From NCBI GenBank assembly GCA_022844045.1, contig JALHMM010000005.1:1-64000 (forward strand): DNA of 64,000 nt. The letters are read 5' to 3'. The position numbers and the translations under genes were made by a program. This DNA comes from Reyranellaceae bacterium (GTDB taxonomy: Bacteria > Pseudomonadota > Alphaproteobacteria > Reyranellales > Reyranellaceae). Numbering within the stretch: the stretch's first letter is position 1; each line of letters begins with the position of its first letter. Below the pieces are notes generated by a model. That model saw only the letters and a list, made by a program, of their open reading frames with translations, was not told where the DNA came from and did not search any database. Shown piece after piece: positions 12,222 to 23,760 of this stretch.

Positions 12222-13241
12222 ATGAAGAGGAAGACGATTCTCGCCGCGCTGACGATGCTCGTGATGTCGGCCGCCGCGTCGGCGCAGGAGAAGGTGTCGA
12301 TCGCCGCCCTGCGCTTCGTGTCGTCGGCGCCGATCTTCATCGCCCAGGAGAGGGGCTACTTCAAGGAGGCCGGGCTGGAGGTCGAGTTCAAGTTCTTCCA
12401 GGCGGCGCAGCCGATCGCCGTCGCCGTGGCCGGTGGCGACGCCGATCTCGGCATCACCGGGCTGACCGGCGGCTTCTTCAATCTCGCCGGCAAGGGCGCG
12501 ATGAAGATCATCGCGGCGCAGTCGCGCGAGGAACCGGGCTTCGACTTCGTCGCCTATCTCGCCACCAACAAGGCGCACGCCCAGGGCTTCACCGACGCCG
12601 GCAAGTTCCCCGGCAGATCCATCGCCATCACCACCACCGGTTCGACCTTCCACTACATGCTGGGCATGCTGGCGGAGAAGCGCGGCTTCAAGCTCACCGA
12701 CGTGACGTTGCGGCCGCTGCAGTCGATCCCCAACATCACCGCCGCGCTCAAGGGTGAACAGGTCGACGGCGCGCTCCTGCCGGCCAACAACGCCTATACC
12801 GCCGAGAAGGAAGGCTTCGCCAGGATCATCGGCTGGGTCCACCAGGAGACGCCGTGGCAGCTCGGCGCGCTGTTCGCCGGCACGCCGGTGATCGAGAAGC
12901 GCCGCGCCGTGGTCGAGAAATTCGTCGCCGCCTACGTGAAAGCCTGCGACGACTACGCCGAGGCCTTCCTGCAGCGCGACGCGCAGGGCAAGCGTGTCTT
13001 CGGCGAGAAGGCGGACGCGCTGATCCCGATCATCCAGAAATACGTCGATCCCAAGCCGACGCCCGAACAGGTCAAGGCGAGCGCCTCGTTCATCGATCCC
13101 AAGGGCCGGCTGCTGGTCAAGAACCTGCACGACCAGCTCGCCTGGTATCAAGCGCAGGGCATGGTCGGGCGCGACGCCGACATGGGCAAGATGCTCGACC
13201 TGGGCTTCGTCAAGGAGCACCTTGATCCAGTGAAAAAATAG
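12222..13241 (+). CDS. ABC transporter substrate-binding protein (NMT1/SsuA-like)
   Basis: Signal peptide; SIAALRFVSSAPIFIAQERGYFKEAGLEVEFKFF. Confidence 0.85.
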   Translation: MKRKTILAALTMLVMSAAASAQEKVSIAALRFVSSAPIFIAQERGYFKEAGLEVEFKFFQAAQPIAVAVAGGDADLGITGLTGGFFNLAGKGAMKIIAAQSREEPGFDFVAYLATNKAHAQGFTDAGKFPGRSIAITTTGSTFHYMLGMLAEKRGFKLTDVTLRPLQSIPNITAALKGEQVDGALLPANNAYTAEKEGFARIIGWVHQETPWQLGALFAGTPVIEKRRAVVEKFVAAYVKACDDYAEAFLQRDAQGKRVFGEKADALIPIIQKYVDPKPTPEQVKASASFIDPKGRLLVKNLHDQLAWYQAQGMVGRDADMGKMLDLGFVKEHLDPVKK

Positions 13242-13492
13242 CGCCACAGCCGCTGTCCCAGAGTGCCCTGGCGGCAGGCGCTACCGCCGGCATTCCCGCG
13301 GCTCCGGGGGGGGATTCCCTGGCCAGCGGCCTCCATTTTGGCTTGTTCTGGGTGGCCAACGATCTCTCCCCCCGAAGGATAAGGAAATGGAACGCCCTTT
13401 GCCCTTGCCCAATCCGGGGGGCGTTCCTCCTCGCGGCAACTCTGCGCGGCGCCGGCGCGTTATCTCAGTGTCGCCACCGTACGAGACCTTTC

Positions 13493-14083
13493 GTGAACCG
13501 CGTTCCCGGCCCCCGCACCGCGCATCTCTGCGTCGACATGCAGCGTATGTTCTGCGACGAGTCGCCGTGGCACATGCCCTGGATGGCCAAGGTGGTGCCG
13601 CAGGTGGCGGAATTGACGCGGCGTCATCCCGATCGCACGATCTTCACGCGCCTTATTCCGCCATCGTCGCCCAAGGATGTGCCGGGCGCTTGGCGCGCCT
13701 ATTACGAGCGCTGGGACGAGATGACGCTCGATCGTATCGACCGCGACCTCCTGGCGCTGGTCGAGCCGCTGCCGCGCTACGTGCCGCCCGCCCGCATCGT
13801 CAACAAGCGGTTCTATTCGGCGTTCCGGCAGACCTATCTGCGCCGCATTCTGGCCGAGGGACGCTACGACTCACTGGCGATTTCCGGCGGCGAGACCGAT
13901 GTCTGCGTTCTAGCGACCGTCATGTCGGCGATTGATCTTGGCTTCTTCGTATTCATCCCCCAGGACGCGATCTGCAGCAGCAACGACAGGTTCCACGACT
14001 CGCTGCGCGACCTCTACGACAATCGCTTTACCTCGCAGATCGAGGTGACGACCACCGAAACCGTGCTGACGACATGGGCGTGA
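13493..14083 (+). CDS. Cysteine hydrolase (isochorismatase) family protein, GTG start likely
   Basis: HLCVDMQRMFCDESPWHMPWM ... SGGETDVCVLATVMSAIDLGF. Confidence 0.8.
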   Translation: MNRVPGPRTAHLCVDMQRMFCDESPWHMPWMAKVVPQVAELTRRHPDRTIFTRLIPPSSPKDVPGAWRAYYERWDEMTLDRIDRDLLALVEPLPRYVPPARIVNKRFYSAFRQTYLRRILAEGRYDSLAISGGETDVCVLATVMSAIDLGFFVFIPQDAICSSNDRFHDSLRDLYDNRFTSQIEVTTTETVLTTWA

Positions 14084-14093
14084 GCGTCGATAC

Positions 14094-14888
14094 TCAACCC
14101 CACGCCGCATCGTCGATCAATCCCGCATCGAGCCAGGCGCGCAGCAGGCCGGCGGCGCGCTCGGCGGCCGCTTCGGCGGAGTCCGCATAGCCCGACAGGA
14201 CGGCGCAGATCTCCGGGAAAGACGCACCGCCACGCGCCGCGTCGAGCGCGGCGGCCTCGTCGGGTGTGATCGACCGGAATTGCGCGTCGCTATCGGCGGC
14301 CGGGCGCCAGATCAGCCAGTCGACGGCGCCCTCTTCCGCCGGGACGTCGAGCTCACCGGGCGGCACCGCGTCGCGTCGCTGCGATGCCTGCGGCGCCTGG
14401 TAGGACAACGTCAGACGATGCAGCGCGGGCACGAAGGACAGGCGCAACGTCCCCCACGCCTCGGGCGGCGCGCCGGCGAGCTGTTCGAAGGTCAATGGCT
14501 CGGCGTCGGCCGCGTCGAACACCTCGCCCAGCGCCCATTCGAAGCGCGCCATGTCGGCGGCGGCCGGCGTGGTGGAGAACGGCGGCGTGACGGCGAGGAA
14601 GTCCGCCAGGTTGCGGCCGAACCAGCGCACCGAGGGATGCGTCGAGGGATGCGCGGCGATGTAAGCGCGCGCCATCATGTCGAATTCCTTGGGCCCGGCC
14701 ATCGCCAGCAGGCCGGGGAAATCCGTGGTCAGCGCTTCGATCAGGCGCAACGCATAGGCGTCGCGATAAACCTTGAGCAGCGTGTCGCGGTCGGCCTTCT
14801 CGGTGTCGAGAACGCGCGTGCGCAACGTATCCCCCGCGCCACGCATCCACGCCGAGAACTCGGCCTGCAGGGTGACCAGCGCGCTCAT
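14094..14888 (-). CDS. bufC: HvfC/BufC-like (DUF2063) peptide-modification partner protein
   Basis: [17 protein letters not shown]..., [48 protein letters not shown]; 4-nt overlap with MNIO gene. Confidence 0.85.
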   Translation of the reverse strand: MSALVTLQAEFSAWMRGAGDTLRTRVLDTEKADRDTLLKVYRDAYALRLIEALTTDFPGLLAMAGPKEFDMMARAYIAAHPSTHPSVRWFGRNLADFLAVTPPFSTTPAAADMARFEWALGEVFDAADAEPLTFEQLAGAPPEAWGTLRLSFVPALHRLTLSYQAPQASQRRDAVPPGELDVPAEEGAVDWLIWRPAADSDAQFRSITPDEAAALDAARGGASFPEICAVLSGYADSAEAAAERAAGLLRAWLDAGLIDDAAWG

Positions 14889-15727
14889 GCCGCCTTCTCC
14901 GGCGTCATCAGCGCGGCCGCTCCGACGCGGCGCGCCCGGTCGAGCTCGGCCACGAGATCGGCATAGGGCGGGATGTCGTCGTCGCGCTCGATCATGGTCG
15001 GCACCGGGCCGAAGCGGCGCAGCGCCTCGCCGTACAGCGTCCATACGTCGTCAACCACCGGATGGTCGTGGGTGTCGATGATGTGCGTGCCCATGTGGCT
15101 GTGGCCGGCGAGATGGATCTGCTTCACCCGTGCCGGTGGGATCGCGGCCAGGTAGACACGCGGATCGAACTCGTGGTTGAAGGCCGAGACGTAGATGTTG
15201 TTGACGTCGAGCAGGATGTCGCAATCGGCGCGCTCGCTGAGCGCGGCGAGGAAGTCCCACTCGCTGAGCTGCGATTCGGCGTAGCGGACATAGCTCGAGA
15301 CGTTCTCCAGCAGGATGCGGCGCCCCAAGATGTCCTGCACGCGCCGCACGCGTCCGGCAACATGCGCCAGTGCCTCCTCGGTGTAGGGCAGCGGCAGCAG
15401 GTCGTGCAGGTTGATGCCGGCGTGGCCGGTGAAGCAGAGATGATCCGATACGACTCGCGGCTCGACGCGCGCGGCCAGCGCCTTGAGCTCGGCGAGATAG
15501 TCGAGATCCAGCGGATCGCTGGCGCCGATCGACAGCGACACGCCGTGCAGGGCCATCGGATAGTCGCGCCTGACGCGGTCGAGCCAGACCAGCGGCCTGC
15601 CGCCGGCGACCATGTAGTTCTCGCTGAGCGCCTCGAACCAGTCGACCTGGCCGGGCTGGTCGGCGATCTCCTGATAGTGCTGGTGGCGCAGCCCGAGGCC
15701 GAACTGCATATCGACGGCTTTCGTCAT
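14885..15727 (-). CDS. bufB: MNIO (DUF692) multinuclear non-heme iron oxidative enzyme, bufferin maturase-like
   Basis: [67 protein letters not shown]. Confidence 0.9.
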   Translation of the reverse strand: MTKAVDMQFGLGLRHQHYQEIADQPGQVDWFEALSENYMVAGGRPLVWLDRVRRDYPMALHGVSLSIGASDPLDLDYLAELKALAARVEPRVVSDHLCFTGHAGINLHDLLPLPYTEEALAHVAGRVRRVQDILGRRILLENVSSYVRYAESQLSEWDFLAALSERADCDILLDVNNIYVSAFNHEFDPRVYLAAIPPARVKQIHLAGHSHMGTHIIDTHDHPVVDDVWTLYGEALRRFGPVPTMIERDDDIPPYADLVAELDRARRVGAAALMTPEKAA

Positions 15728-15754
15728 GAGGTCAGTGTAGCGCCAAGACGAGGC

Positions 15755-15781
15755 GGGCGCCGCCGGTCTCCCGGGGCGCCC
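15755..15781 (-). promoter_or_regulatory. Stable intercistronic hairpin with GAGA (GNRA-type) tetraloop on the transcript strand
   Basis: Minus strand GGGCGCCCCGG-GAGA-CCGGCGGCGCCC, 11-bp stem with one bulged base. Confidence 0.6.
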
Positions 15782-15809
15782 GTCCGTCTAAGGCGCGATG
15801 CGCGGGCGA

Positions 15810-16058
15810 TCAGCCGGCGATCTTGCCGCCCTTGCTGGTGCACTCGGCCTGGTCCTTGGCGGAAACCCAGCCCTGGCCCTTGCATGCGTTCATGCCCTTG
15901 CAGCTCGACGTCGCCGTCTTGCAAGCGCTGGTGCCCTTGCACGAGTTGATGCCGGTGCACTTCACGCCCGCCTGGGCGTGCGAGACGCTGGCGATCGTGC
16001 CGGCGGCGAACATGGCGGCGGCGGCGGCGGCGATCACGGTCGCGGTCTTGATGGTCAT
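15810..16058 (-). CDS. bufA2: BufA2-like Cys-rich periplasmic precursor (bufferin-type metallophore)
   Basis: Signal peptide MTIKTATVIAAAAAAMFAAGTIASVSHA then KCTGINSCKGTSACKTATSSCKGMNACKGQGWVSAKDQAEC; good Shine-Dalgarno GAGGGAG. Confidence 0.82.
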   Translation of the reverse strand: MTIKTATVIAAAAAAMFAAGTIASVSHAQAGVKCTGINSCKGTSACKTATSSCKGMNACKGQGWVSAKDQAECTSKGGKIAG

Positions 16059-16240
16059 TGATGGAGCTCCCTCGGATGATAGATGCCGTGTCGGTTTCCC
16101 CGGCACGCGCAGCAGCATGGCGCCTATACCCGATCACTTGAAAGTAACAGCTTGGCGAGACGGCGACACGAGAGCGTGATGCTTGCCGACTGGGCCGAAC
16201 CACGCTTACGCGTCGGCGTGCCTGTCGGATGTCGAGAAAC

Positions 16241-16326
16241 TGGTCGGGGCTGCGGGACTCGAACCCGCACGGGCAAAGCCCAACGGATTTTAAGTCCGTT
16301 GCGTCTACCAATTCCGCCAAGCCCCG
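16241..16326 (-). tRNA. tRNA-Leu (anticodon UAA), CCA encoded
   Basis: Minus strand CGGGGCTTGGCGGAATTGGTAGACGC..ACGGACTTAAAATCCGT..GGTTCGAGTCCC..AGCCCCGACCA; paired 7-bp acceptor, type II variable arm. Confidence 0.95.
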
Positions 16327-16501
16327 GCGCACCTTCGTAGCATACTGGCGAAATCTTGTGGCGGATCGCCGGCGCGATCCACGACGACCGGCGGCCCGCA
16401 AGCCTCTGCGACGCCTGTCTTTTCCGCGAGATGATCCGCTCGTCCGACGGCAGCCACCACGCCATGACTGCGCGCGTCAACGTGCCGTCAGGTTTCGAGG
16501 C

Positions 16502-17472
16502 TCAGCCTCTGAGGTGGCAGGACACCCAGTGCCCCGGCGTCGTCTGCTTCAGCTGCGGCACGTCCCTGGAGCAGCGCTCCTCGGCGATCGGACAGCGCGT
16601 GTGGAAGTGGCAGCCCGGCGGCGGACGGATCGGGTTGGGCACGTCGCCCTGCAGCACGATGCGCTTGCGCTTGGCCTTGGGGTCGGGGATCGGCACCGCC
16701 GAGAGCAGCGCTTCGGTGTAGGGGTGCTTGGGATTGGCGTAGAGATCCTTCGCCGTGGCGATCTCGACGACGCGGCCGAGATACATCACCGCGACGCGGT
16801 CGCTGATGTGCTCGACCACGCTCAGATCGTGGGCGATGAACAGGTAGGTGAGGCCGAACTTCTCCTGCAGGTCCTCGAGCAGGTTGATGACCTGCGCCTG
16901 CACCGACACGTCGAGCGCCGAGACCGGCTCGTCGCAGACGATCAGCTTGGGCTCGACGGCGAGCGCGCGGGCGATGCCGATGCGCTGGCGCTGGCCACCG
17001 GAGAACTCGTGCGGAAAGCGGTGCATGTATTCCGGGCGCAGGCCCACGGTCTCCAGCAGCCCGACGACGCGCTCCTCGATCTCCTTGTTGTTCTTCGCAA
17101 GGTTATGGATCTGCAGCGCCTCGCCGATGATGCCGCCCACCGTCAGACGCGGGTTGAGCGAGGCGTACGGGTCCTGGAAGATGATCTGCATGTCGCGGCG
17201 CAGCGCGCGCAACTGCTCGCCGCCCATCTTGCGCACATCCTTGCCCTGGAACCAGATCTCGCCCGACGTGGGCTCGATCAGGCGCAGGATGCAACGACCC
17301 GTCGTCGACTTGCCGCAGCCGGATTCGCCGACGACACCCAGGGTCTCGCCCGGCGCCACTTCCAGGCTGACGCCGTCGACGGCGTGGACGTGGTCGACGA
17401 TGCGCGAGAGGATACCGCCACGCACGGGGAAATGCTTCTTGAGGTCCGTGACCTTGAGCAGGGGCTCGGCGC

Positions 17473-17476
<4 letters not shown>
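16502..17476 (-). CDS. oppF: Oligopeptide/dipeptide ABC transporter ATP-binding protein (OppF type)
   Basis: [32 protein letters not shown], Opp C-terminal GCHFHTRCP. Confidence 0.88.
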
Positions 17477-18518
<1,042 letters not shown>

Positions 18519-18522
<4 letters not shown>

Positions 18523-19466
18523 CCAATCACCCGACGCGGATCGAGGGCGTCGCGCAGGCCGTCGCCGATGAAGTTGATGGCGAGCACGGCGAGGAAGATC
18601 GCGGCCCCGGGGAACAGCGCCCAATGCGGGGCGATATCGAGATAGTCCTTGGCGTCGAACAGCACGCGGCCCCAGGTCGGGATATCGGGCGGGAAGCCCA
18701 GGCCGAGGAAGGAAAGCGTCGATTCGGCGAGGATGGCGGCGGCGACATCGATCGTGCCGGCGACGATCACCGGGCCCAGCGCGTTGGGCAGGATGTGGCG
18801 CACGATCAGGCGCGACCTCGACGCGCCAAGCGCGCGCGCGGCCTCGACGAACTCCTTCTCGCGCAGCGACAGGAACTGGGCGCGCACCAGCCGCGCCACG
18901 GGCATCCAGCGCAGCCCGCCGATGATCAGGATGATCAGCAGGAAGGTGCCGCCTTCGGCCCCCATGATGCCCTTCAGCTTGTCGCGGAACAGGTAGATCA
19001 CCAGCAGCAGCAGCGGCAGCTGCGGCAGCGAGAGGAACAGGTCGGTGAGCCACATCAGCGCGGCGTCGACCCGGCCGCTGGCCATGCCGGCGATGGCGCC
19101 GACCAGAACGCCGACCGACACGGCGACCACCATCGCCGCCAGGCCGACGGCGAGCGAGATACGGCCGCCATAGAGCAGACGCGCCAGCAGATCCTGGCCG
19201 AGATCGTCGGTGCCCAGGGGGTGCTTGAGCGAGGGCCCCTGCAGCTTGGCGGCGAAATCGATCTCGTTGATCGGCACCCGCCAGATCAGCGGGCCGAGCA
19301 GGATCGCCAGGATCATCGCCGCCAGCACGCCGAGGCTGACGACCGCCAGCCGGTGCCGTCGGAAGCGGCGCCAGGCGTCGGCGGCCGGCGAGAAGTGCGG
19401 CGCGGGTCGGGCGGCGGCCTGCGCCGGCGCCTCAGCGGAAAGCGATGCGGGGGTCGAGCCAGCCAT
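18519..19466 (-). CDS. oppC: Peptide ABC transporter permease (OppC type)
   Basis: Multi-[47 protein letters not shown]. Confidence 0.88.
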
Positions 19467-20394
19467 AAAGGATATCTGCGATGAGGTTGAAGAGGATGAC
19501 CAGGCAGGCGAACACGAAGGTGACACCCATGACCACCGGGGTGTCGTTGGACAGCATGGCCGAGATCAGCAGCGAGCCGATGCCGGGTACGCGGAAAATC
19601 TGCTCGGTGACGATGGCGCCGCCGAAGACGATGGGCATCTGCAACGCCACCAGCGTGACCACGGGGATCAGCGCGTTGCGCACGACATGCTTGGTGATCA
19701 CCTTGCGCTCACCGATGCCCTTGGACCGGGCGGTGGTGACGTAATCGAGCTTGATCACGTCGAGCACGGCGGAACGCACGTATCGTACCAGCGACGCGCC
19801 CTGGAACAGCCCCAGCACCATGACCGGCATGATCGACTGCTTGATGTGCTCCCAGAGCCACGGCAGGCCCGATCCGGGGATGTCGGCGCGGTAGACGAAG
19901 GGCAGCCAGTCGAGCTGGATGCTGAACAGCAGGATCAGCAGCAGGCCGGTGAAGAAGGTCGGCAGCGAGAAGCCGATGAAGGCGACGGTGTTGGCGATCT
20001 GGTCGAAGACCGAATAGGGCTTGGTCGCCGCCAGCACGCCGATCGGGATGGCGATGACGATGGCGATAATCTGCGAGGAGCCGATCACGATCAGCGTGGT
20101 CGGCAGACGCTGCAGGATCAGCGTGTCGACATCCATGCGGCTGGTGAAGGAGAAGCCCCAGTCGCCTTGGAGCATCGCCCACAGCCAATGGAGATAACGC
20201 TGCCAGATCGGGTCATCGAGCCCGAACTTGGCGCGCAAGGCCTGGCGCACCTCGGGCGGGATCGCCGGATTGGTCGCCAGTTCCTCGAACGGATCGCCGG
20301 GCGCCATCGCCAGCACGCCGAACAGCACCACGCTGATGCCGAAGAGCGCCGGTATGGCGATCAGGAGGCGGCGGATCAGGTATTGCCTAGACAC
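19432..20394 (-). CDS. oppB: Peptide ABC transporter permease (OppB type)
   Basis: YLIRRLLIAIPALFGISVVLF; FRVPGIGSLLISA; EAA-like TTARSKGIGERKVITKHVVRNALIP. Confidence 0.88.
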   Translation of the reverse strand: MSRQYLIRRLLIAIPALFGISVVLFGVLAMAPGDPFEELATNPAIPPEVRQALRAKFGLDDPIWQRYLHWLWAMLQGDWGFSFTSRMDVDTLILQRLPTTLIVIGSSQIIAIVIAIPIGVLAATKPYSVFDQIANTVAFIGFSLPTFFTGLLLILLFSIQLDWLPFVYRADIPGSGLPWLWEHIKQSIMPVMVLGLFQGASLVRYVRSAVLDVIKLDYVTTARSKGIGERKVITKHVVRNALIPVVTLVALQMPIVFGGAIVTEQIFRVPGIGSLLISAMLSNDTPVVMGVTFVFACLVILFNLIADILYGWLDPRIAFR

Positions 20395-20435
20395 CGTCGC
20401 CTCCCCTCATGCGTGCGCGGATCACGTTGGCGATC

Positions 20436-22250
20436 TCACGCTTCCTTGTACCAATCGGACAGATCCCAGGTGTTGTTGTCCCAGCCGCTGATGACGCATT
20501 GCAGCTGGTTGCTGTGGCCGGCGACGCCCGGTCTGTAGACCACCGGGATAACCGCCTGATCCTTGACCGCCATGTCCTGGCAGGTGATCAGCATGCCGGC
20601 CCGCTTGATCGGATCGAGCTCGACCTGGGCCTGCTTGAAGATGTCGTCGTATTCCTTGCTCCGCCAGCGCGTGATGTTGCGGCCCTGCCACTTGTTCTCC
20701 TTGGTGGCGACCTCCCACGACGCGAACTGCAGCAGGAAGACCTCGGGGTCTGGCTGCGACATGGTCGTCGTGTACATCTGCAGATCGGTGAAGAACTTCG
20801 TGTAGGTGTCGGGGTTGGCGACATCCGAAGAGAAGAACACCGAGGCCGTGACCGCCTTGATCTCGATGTCGATGCCGGCCTTCTGGCAGGCCTGCTTGAC
20901 GATCGCCTGGGTCTTCTGGCGCGGCTGGTTGATCGAGGTCTGATAGACGAACTTCAGCTTCTTGCCGCCCTTCTCGCGGATGCCGTCGGCACCCTTCTTC
21001 CAGCCGGCCTTCTCGAGCAGGTCGCTGGCCTTCTCGATGCTGAACTCCATCGTGGTGTTCTTCGAGCGGTAGCGCTCGGGATTGTTGACGAAATTGCCCG
21101 TCGCCGGTCCCGTGCGGCCGTAGATATGCTTCTCGATCGAGGCGCGATCGACCAGCAACGCCAGGGCCTCGCGCACCGGCTTCTCGCTGAGGATCGGGTG
21201 CTTGCTCTTGATGCTGGAGCGTTCGCCATCGACCTCAGTCCACGGGTCGGTGGTGTTGACCTGGATGTGCTCGATATTGCCGGTCGGCGAGATATTGACC
21301 TTGCCCTTGCCGCCCTTCTCGAGGCGCTGGAGAATCTCGTCCTCGACTTGCAGGTTCCAGGCGAAGTCGTACTCGCCGGTCTGCAGCACAGCGCGCGCCG
21401 CCGACACAGCGTCGCCGCCGCCCTTGAGCTCGATGGCGTCGAAGTACGGCTTGTTGGGCTGGTGGTAGTTCGGATTGATCACGCCGGAGACCGAGTCGCC
21501 CGGCTTGAAGTCCTTGAACATGTACGGGCCGGTGCCGACCGGCTTGAGGTTGGTCGGGGCGTCACGCGACTTGGCGCCGATGAACTCCCCGAACAGGTGC
21601 TTGGGGATGATCATGCCGCGCGTGCCGACGAAGGCGTCGGCCCAGAACGGCGTCGGCTTGCTGAAGATCACCTTGACGGTGAAGTCGTCGACCTTCTCGA
21701 CCTTGATCTCGTTGTAGGTGCCGCTGGTGACCGCGGCCGTCGCCGGATCGCTGGCGTACTGCCAGTTGAAGACCACGTCGTCGGCGGTGAATGGCTTGCC
21801 ATCGTGCCACTTCACGTCGCGCTTCAGCTTCCAGGTCACCGATTTGCCGTCGGCCGCCAGTCCGCCGTTCTCGCGGCTGGGAATCTCCGCCGCCAGCTTG
21901 GGCTTGAGATTGCCTTCCGGGTCCCACGCCGCGAGCGGCTCGTAGAAGATGCGCGAGCCGTCCTGATCCTTGGTCCCGACGGCAAAATGCGGATTGAGCA
22001 AGGTCGGGCCCTGCCACCACAGCACTTTCAAGGTACCGCCGCCGCCACGCTTGGTCGGCTTGTAGGCGGCGCGCGTCTGCGCCATGGCCACGCCACCCAT
22101 CGCCAGCAGCTGCGTCGCCAGCGGCGCGGTGAGTCCCAGCGCCGCCATCCGGCGGACGAACGTTCGACGCGACATCGAGCCGGTCTTGACCCTGTCGATC
22201 AAGCCACGCAGGTCCCGCTCTCCCATGACCGAAGTCTCCTGTTCGCTCAT
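20436..22250 (-). CDS. Peptide ABC transporter substrate-binding protein (SBP family 5), Tat-like signal
   Basis: MSRRTFVRRMAALGL leader; YEPLAAWDPEGNLKPKLA, VKWHDGKPFTADDVVFNW. Confidence 0.88.
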   Translation of the reverse strand: MSEQETSVMGERDLRGLIDRVKTGSMSRRTFVRRMAALGLTAPLATQLLAMGGVAMAQTRAAYKPTKRGGGGTLKVLWWQGPTLLNPHFAVGTKDQDGSRIFYEPLAAWDPEGNLKPKLAAEIPSRENGGLAADGKSVTWKLKRDVKWHDGKPFTADDVVFNWQYASDPATAAVTSGTYNEIKVEKVDDFTVKVIFSKPTPFWADAFVGTRGMIIPKHLFGEFIGAKSRDAPTNLKPVGTGPYMFKDFKPGDSVSGVINPNYHQPNKPYFDAIELKGGGDAVSAARAVLQTGEYDFAWNLQVEDEILQRLEKGGKGKVNISPTGNIEHIQVNTTDPWTEVDGERSSIKSKHPILSEKPVREALALLVDRASIEKHIYGRTGPATGNFVNNPERYRSKNTTMEFSIEKASDLLEKAGWKKGADGIREKGGKKLKFVYQTSINQPRQKTQAIVKQACQKAGIDIEIKAVTASVFFSSDVANPDTYTKFFTDLQMYTTTMSQPDPEVFLLQFASWEVATKENKWQGRNITRWRSKEYDDIFKQAQVELDPIKRAGMLITCQDMAVKDQAVIPVVYRPGVAGHSNQLQCVISGWDNNTWDLSDWYKEA

Positions 22251-22502
22251 TGCAAGGTGCATTCTGCCTTGCTTGTAGGCAATTACGTTAAATGTAAGCG
22301 GCGCAATAAGCGTGCGACCGTTACATTGGCTGGCGTTACGTCCTGTCTGCCGGCAAGACGCGTGCCAACACTGATCACAACAGGTCGGCGCGTCGCGGTC
22401 AACGCGTGATCGTCAGCTTTCCATCAAATGCAGGACTTCATCGGTCAATTTTCCTGCCATGATCGGCCCAAGTAATACGTCGACCATGAGGAAACGCTCG
22501 CG

Positions 22503-23735
22503 ATGGCCGCCTTCGATTTCACGCCGTTTCTCGCCCCCGACCTGCCGCCGCCGGCGGCCAAGTACAACGGGTTTCCCCGCTTCAACTTCGTCGGCGGCCA
22601 CAACGATCCGGCACAGATCCCGGTCGACGCCCTGACGGCGGCGGCCAATGCCGTGCTTCGGCGCGAGGGCCGCACGCTCGCGACCTACGGCATGGAGAGC
22701 GGCCCGCTGGGGTACCGGCCGCTGCGCGAGTTCCTGTCGGCCAAGATGAAGCGCCACGCCGGCATCACCTGCTCGCCCGACGACATCCTGGTCACCAACG
22801 GCTCACTCCAGGGCCTCGACCTGGTCAACGGCATCCTGCTGGCGCCCGGCGACACGGTGCTGATCGAGCGCGACACCTACGGCGGCGCGCTCACGCGCCT
22901 GAACCGGCTGAAGGTCAAGACCGTCGGCGTGCCGCTCGACAAGGAGGGCCTGATCCCCGAGGCGCTCGACCAGGCGCTGACCGACCTCGCCGCCAAGGGC
23001 GTGAAGCCGAAATACATCTACACCATCCCCACGGTGCAGAACCCGACCGGCGCGATCATGAGCGAGGCGCGGCGCGCGGCGATCCTGAAGATCGCCGAGG
23101 CGCAAGGCGTGCCGATCTTCGAGGACGAGTGCTACTCCGACCTGGTGTGGGCGGGCGCACGGCCGCCAGCGTTCTACGCCATGACGAAAACCGACAACGT
23201 CATCCATATCGGCTCGTTCTCCAAGTCGATCGCGCCCGCCTTCCGCATCGGCTACATCGTCGCGCGTCCCGACCTGCTGTCGCGCATGCAGGCGCTGAAG
23301 ACCGACGGCGGCTCGGGCGCGCTCGACCAGATGGTGCTGGCCGAGTTCTGCCAGGGCCACTTCCACGACCACGTGCCCAAGCTGTCCAAGGCGCTGCGCG
23401 GCAAGCTCGAGACCTTGATGGAGTCGCTGTCGGAGCGCTTCGGCACGGCGGCGGAATTTGACGATCCGCCGGGCGGCATCTTCCTGTGGATCAAGCTGCC
23501 CGATGTCGTCGACACGGTGAAGCTCGGTCAGGTCGCGCTGGCCGAGGGCGTGGCGCTCAATCCCGGCCCCGAGTGGTCGACCGACAAGGCGCGCGCGAAG
23601 TGCCGCCTGCGCCTGTGCTTCGCCAACCCCGACCACGACACGATCCGCGCCGGCGTCGCCAAGCTGGCGGAGATCTGCCAGCGCGAGTTCGGCGTGCCGC
23701 TGCGCAGCGCCAACATCGAGGCGGCCAGGAACTGA
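22503..23735 (+). CDS. PLP-dependent aminotransferase (MocR/2-aminoadipate aminotransferase-like fold type I)
   Basis: TNGSLQGLDLVNGILLAPGD, PTVQNPTGAIMSEARRAAIL, GSFSKSIAPAFRIGY. Confidence 0.88.
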   Translation: MAAFDFTPFLAPDLPPPAAKYNGFPRFNFVGGHNDPAQIPVDALTAAANAVLRREGRTLATYGMESGPLGYRPLREFLSAKMKRHAGITCSPDDILVTNGSLQGLDLVNGILLAPGDTVLIERDTYGGALTRLNRLKVKTVGVPLDKEGLIPEALDQALTDLAAKGVKPKYIYTIPTVQNPTGAIMSEARRAAILKIAEAQGVPIFEDECYSDLVWAGARPPAFYAMTKTDNVIHIGSFSKSIAPAFRIGYIVARPDLLSRMQALKTDGGSGALDQMVLAEFCQGHFHDHVPKLSKALRGKLETLMESLSERFGTAAEFDDPPGGIFLWIKLPDVVDTVKLGQVALAEGVALNPGPEWSTDKARAKCRLRLCFANPDHDTIRAGVAKLAEICQREFGVPLRSANIEAARN

Positions 23736-23760
23736 CCGGCTGTCGATGCTTTTTTGGTCT

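Noticed and set aside
16059-16240. Specific ECF-sigma promoter upstream of bufA2
   Set aside because: GTTAC and TATAGG-like segments are visible, but spacing and consensus could not be established from sequence alone
15810-16326. Bufferin locus as a tRNA-Leu-integrated island
   Set aside because: The locus lies beside the tRNA 3' end, but no integrase and no repeat of the tRNA 3' sequence was seen within the window
16124-16480. Minus-strand ORF spanning the tRNA-Leu
   Set aside because: The reading frame runs through a well-formed tRNA; not protein-coding
20409-22409. 666-aa plus-strand ORF over the opp substrate-binding protein
   Set aside because: Antisense of a clear SBP family 5 protein; composition is frame-shadow-like
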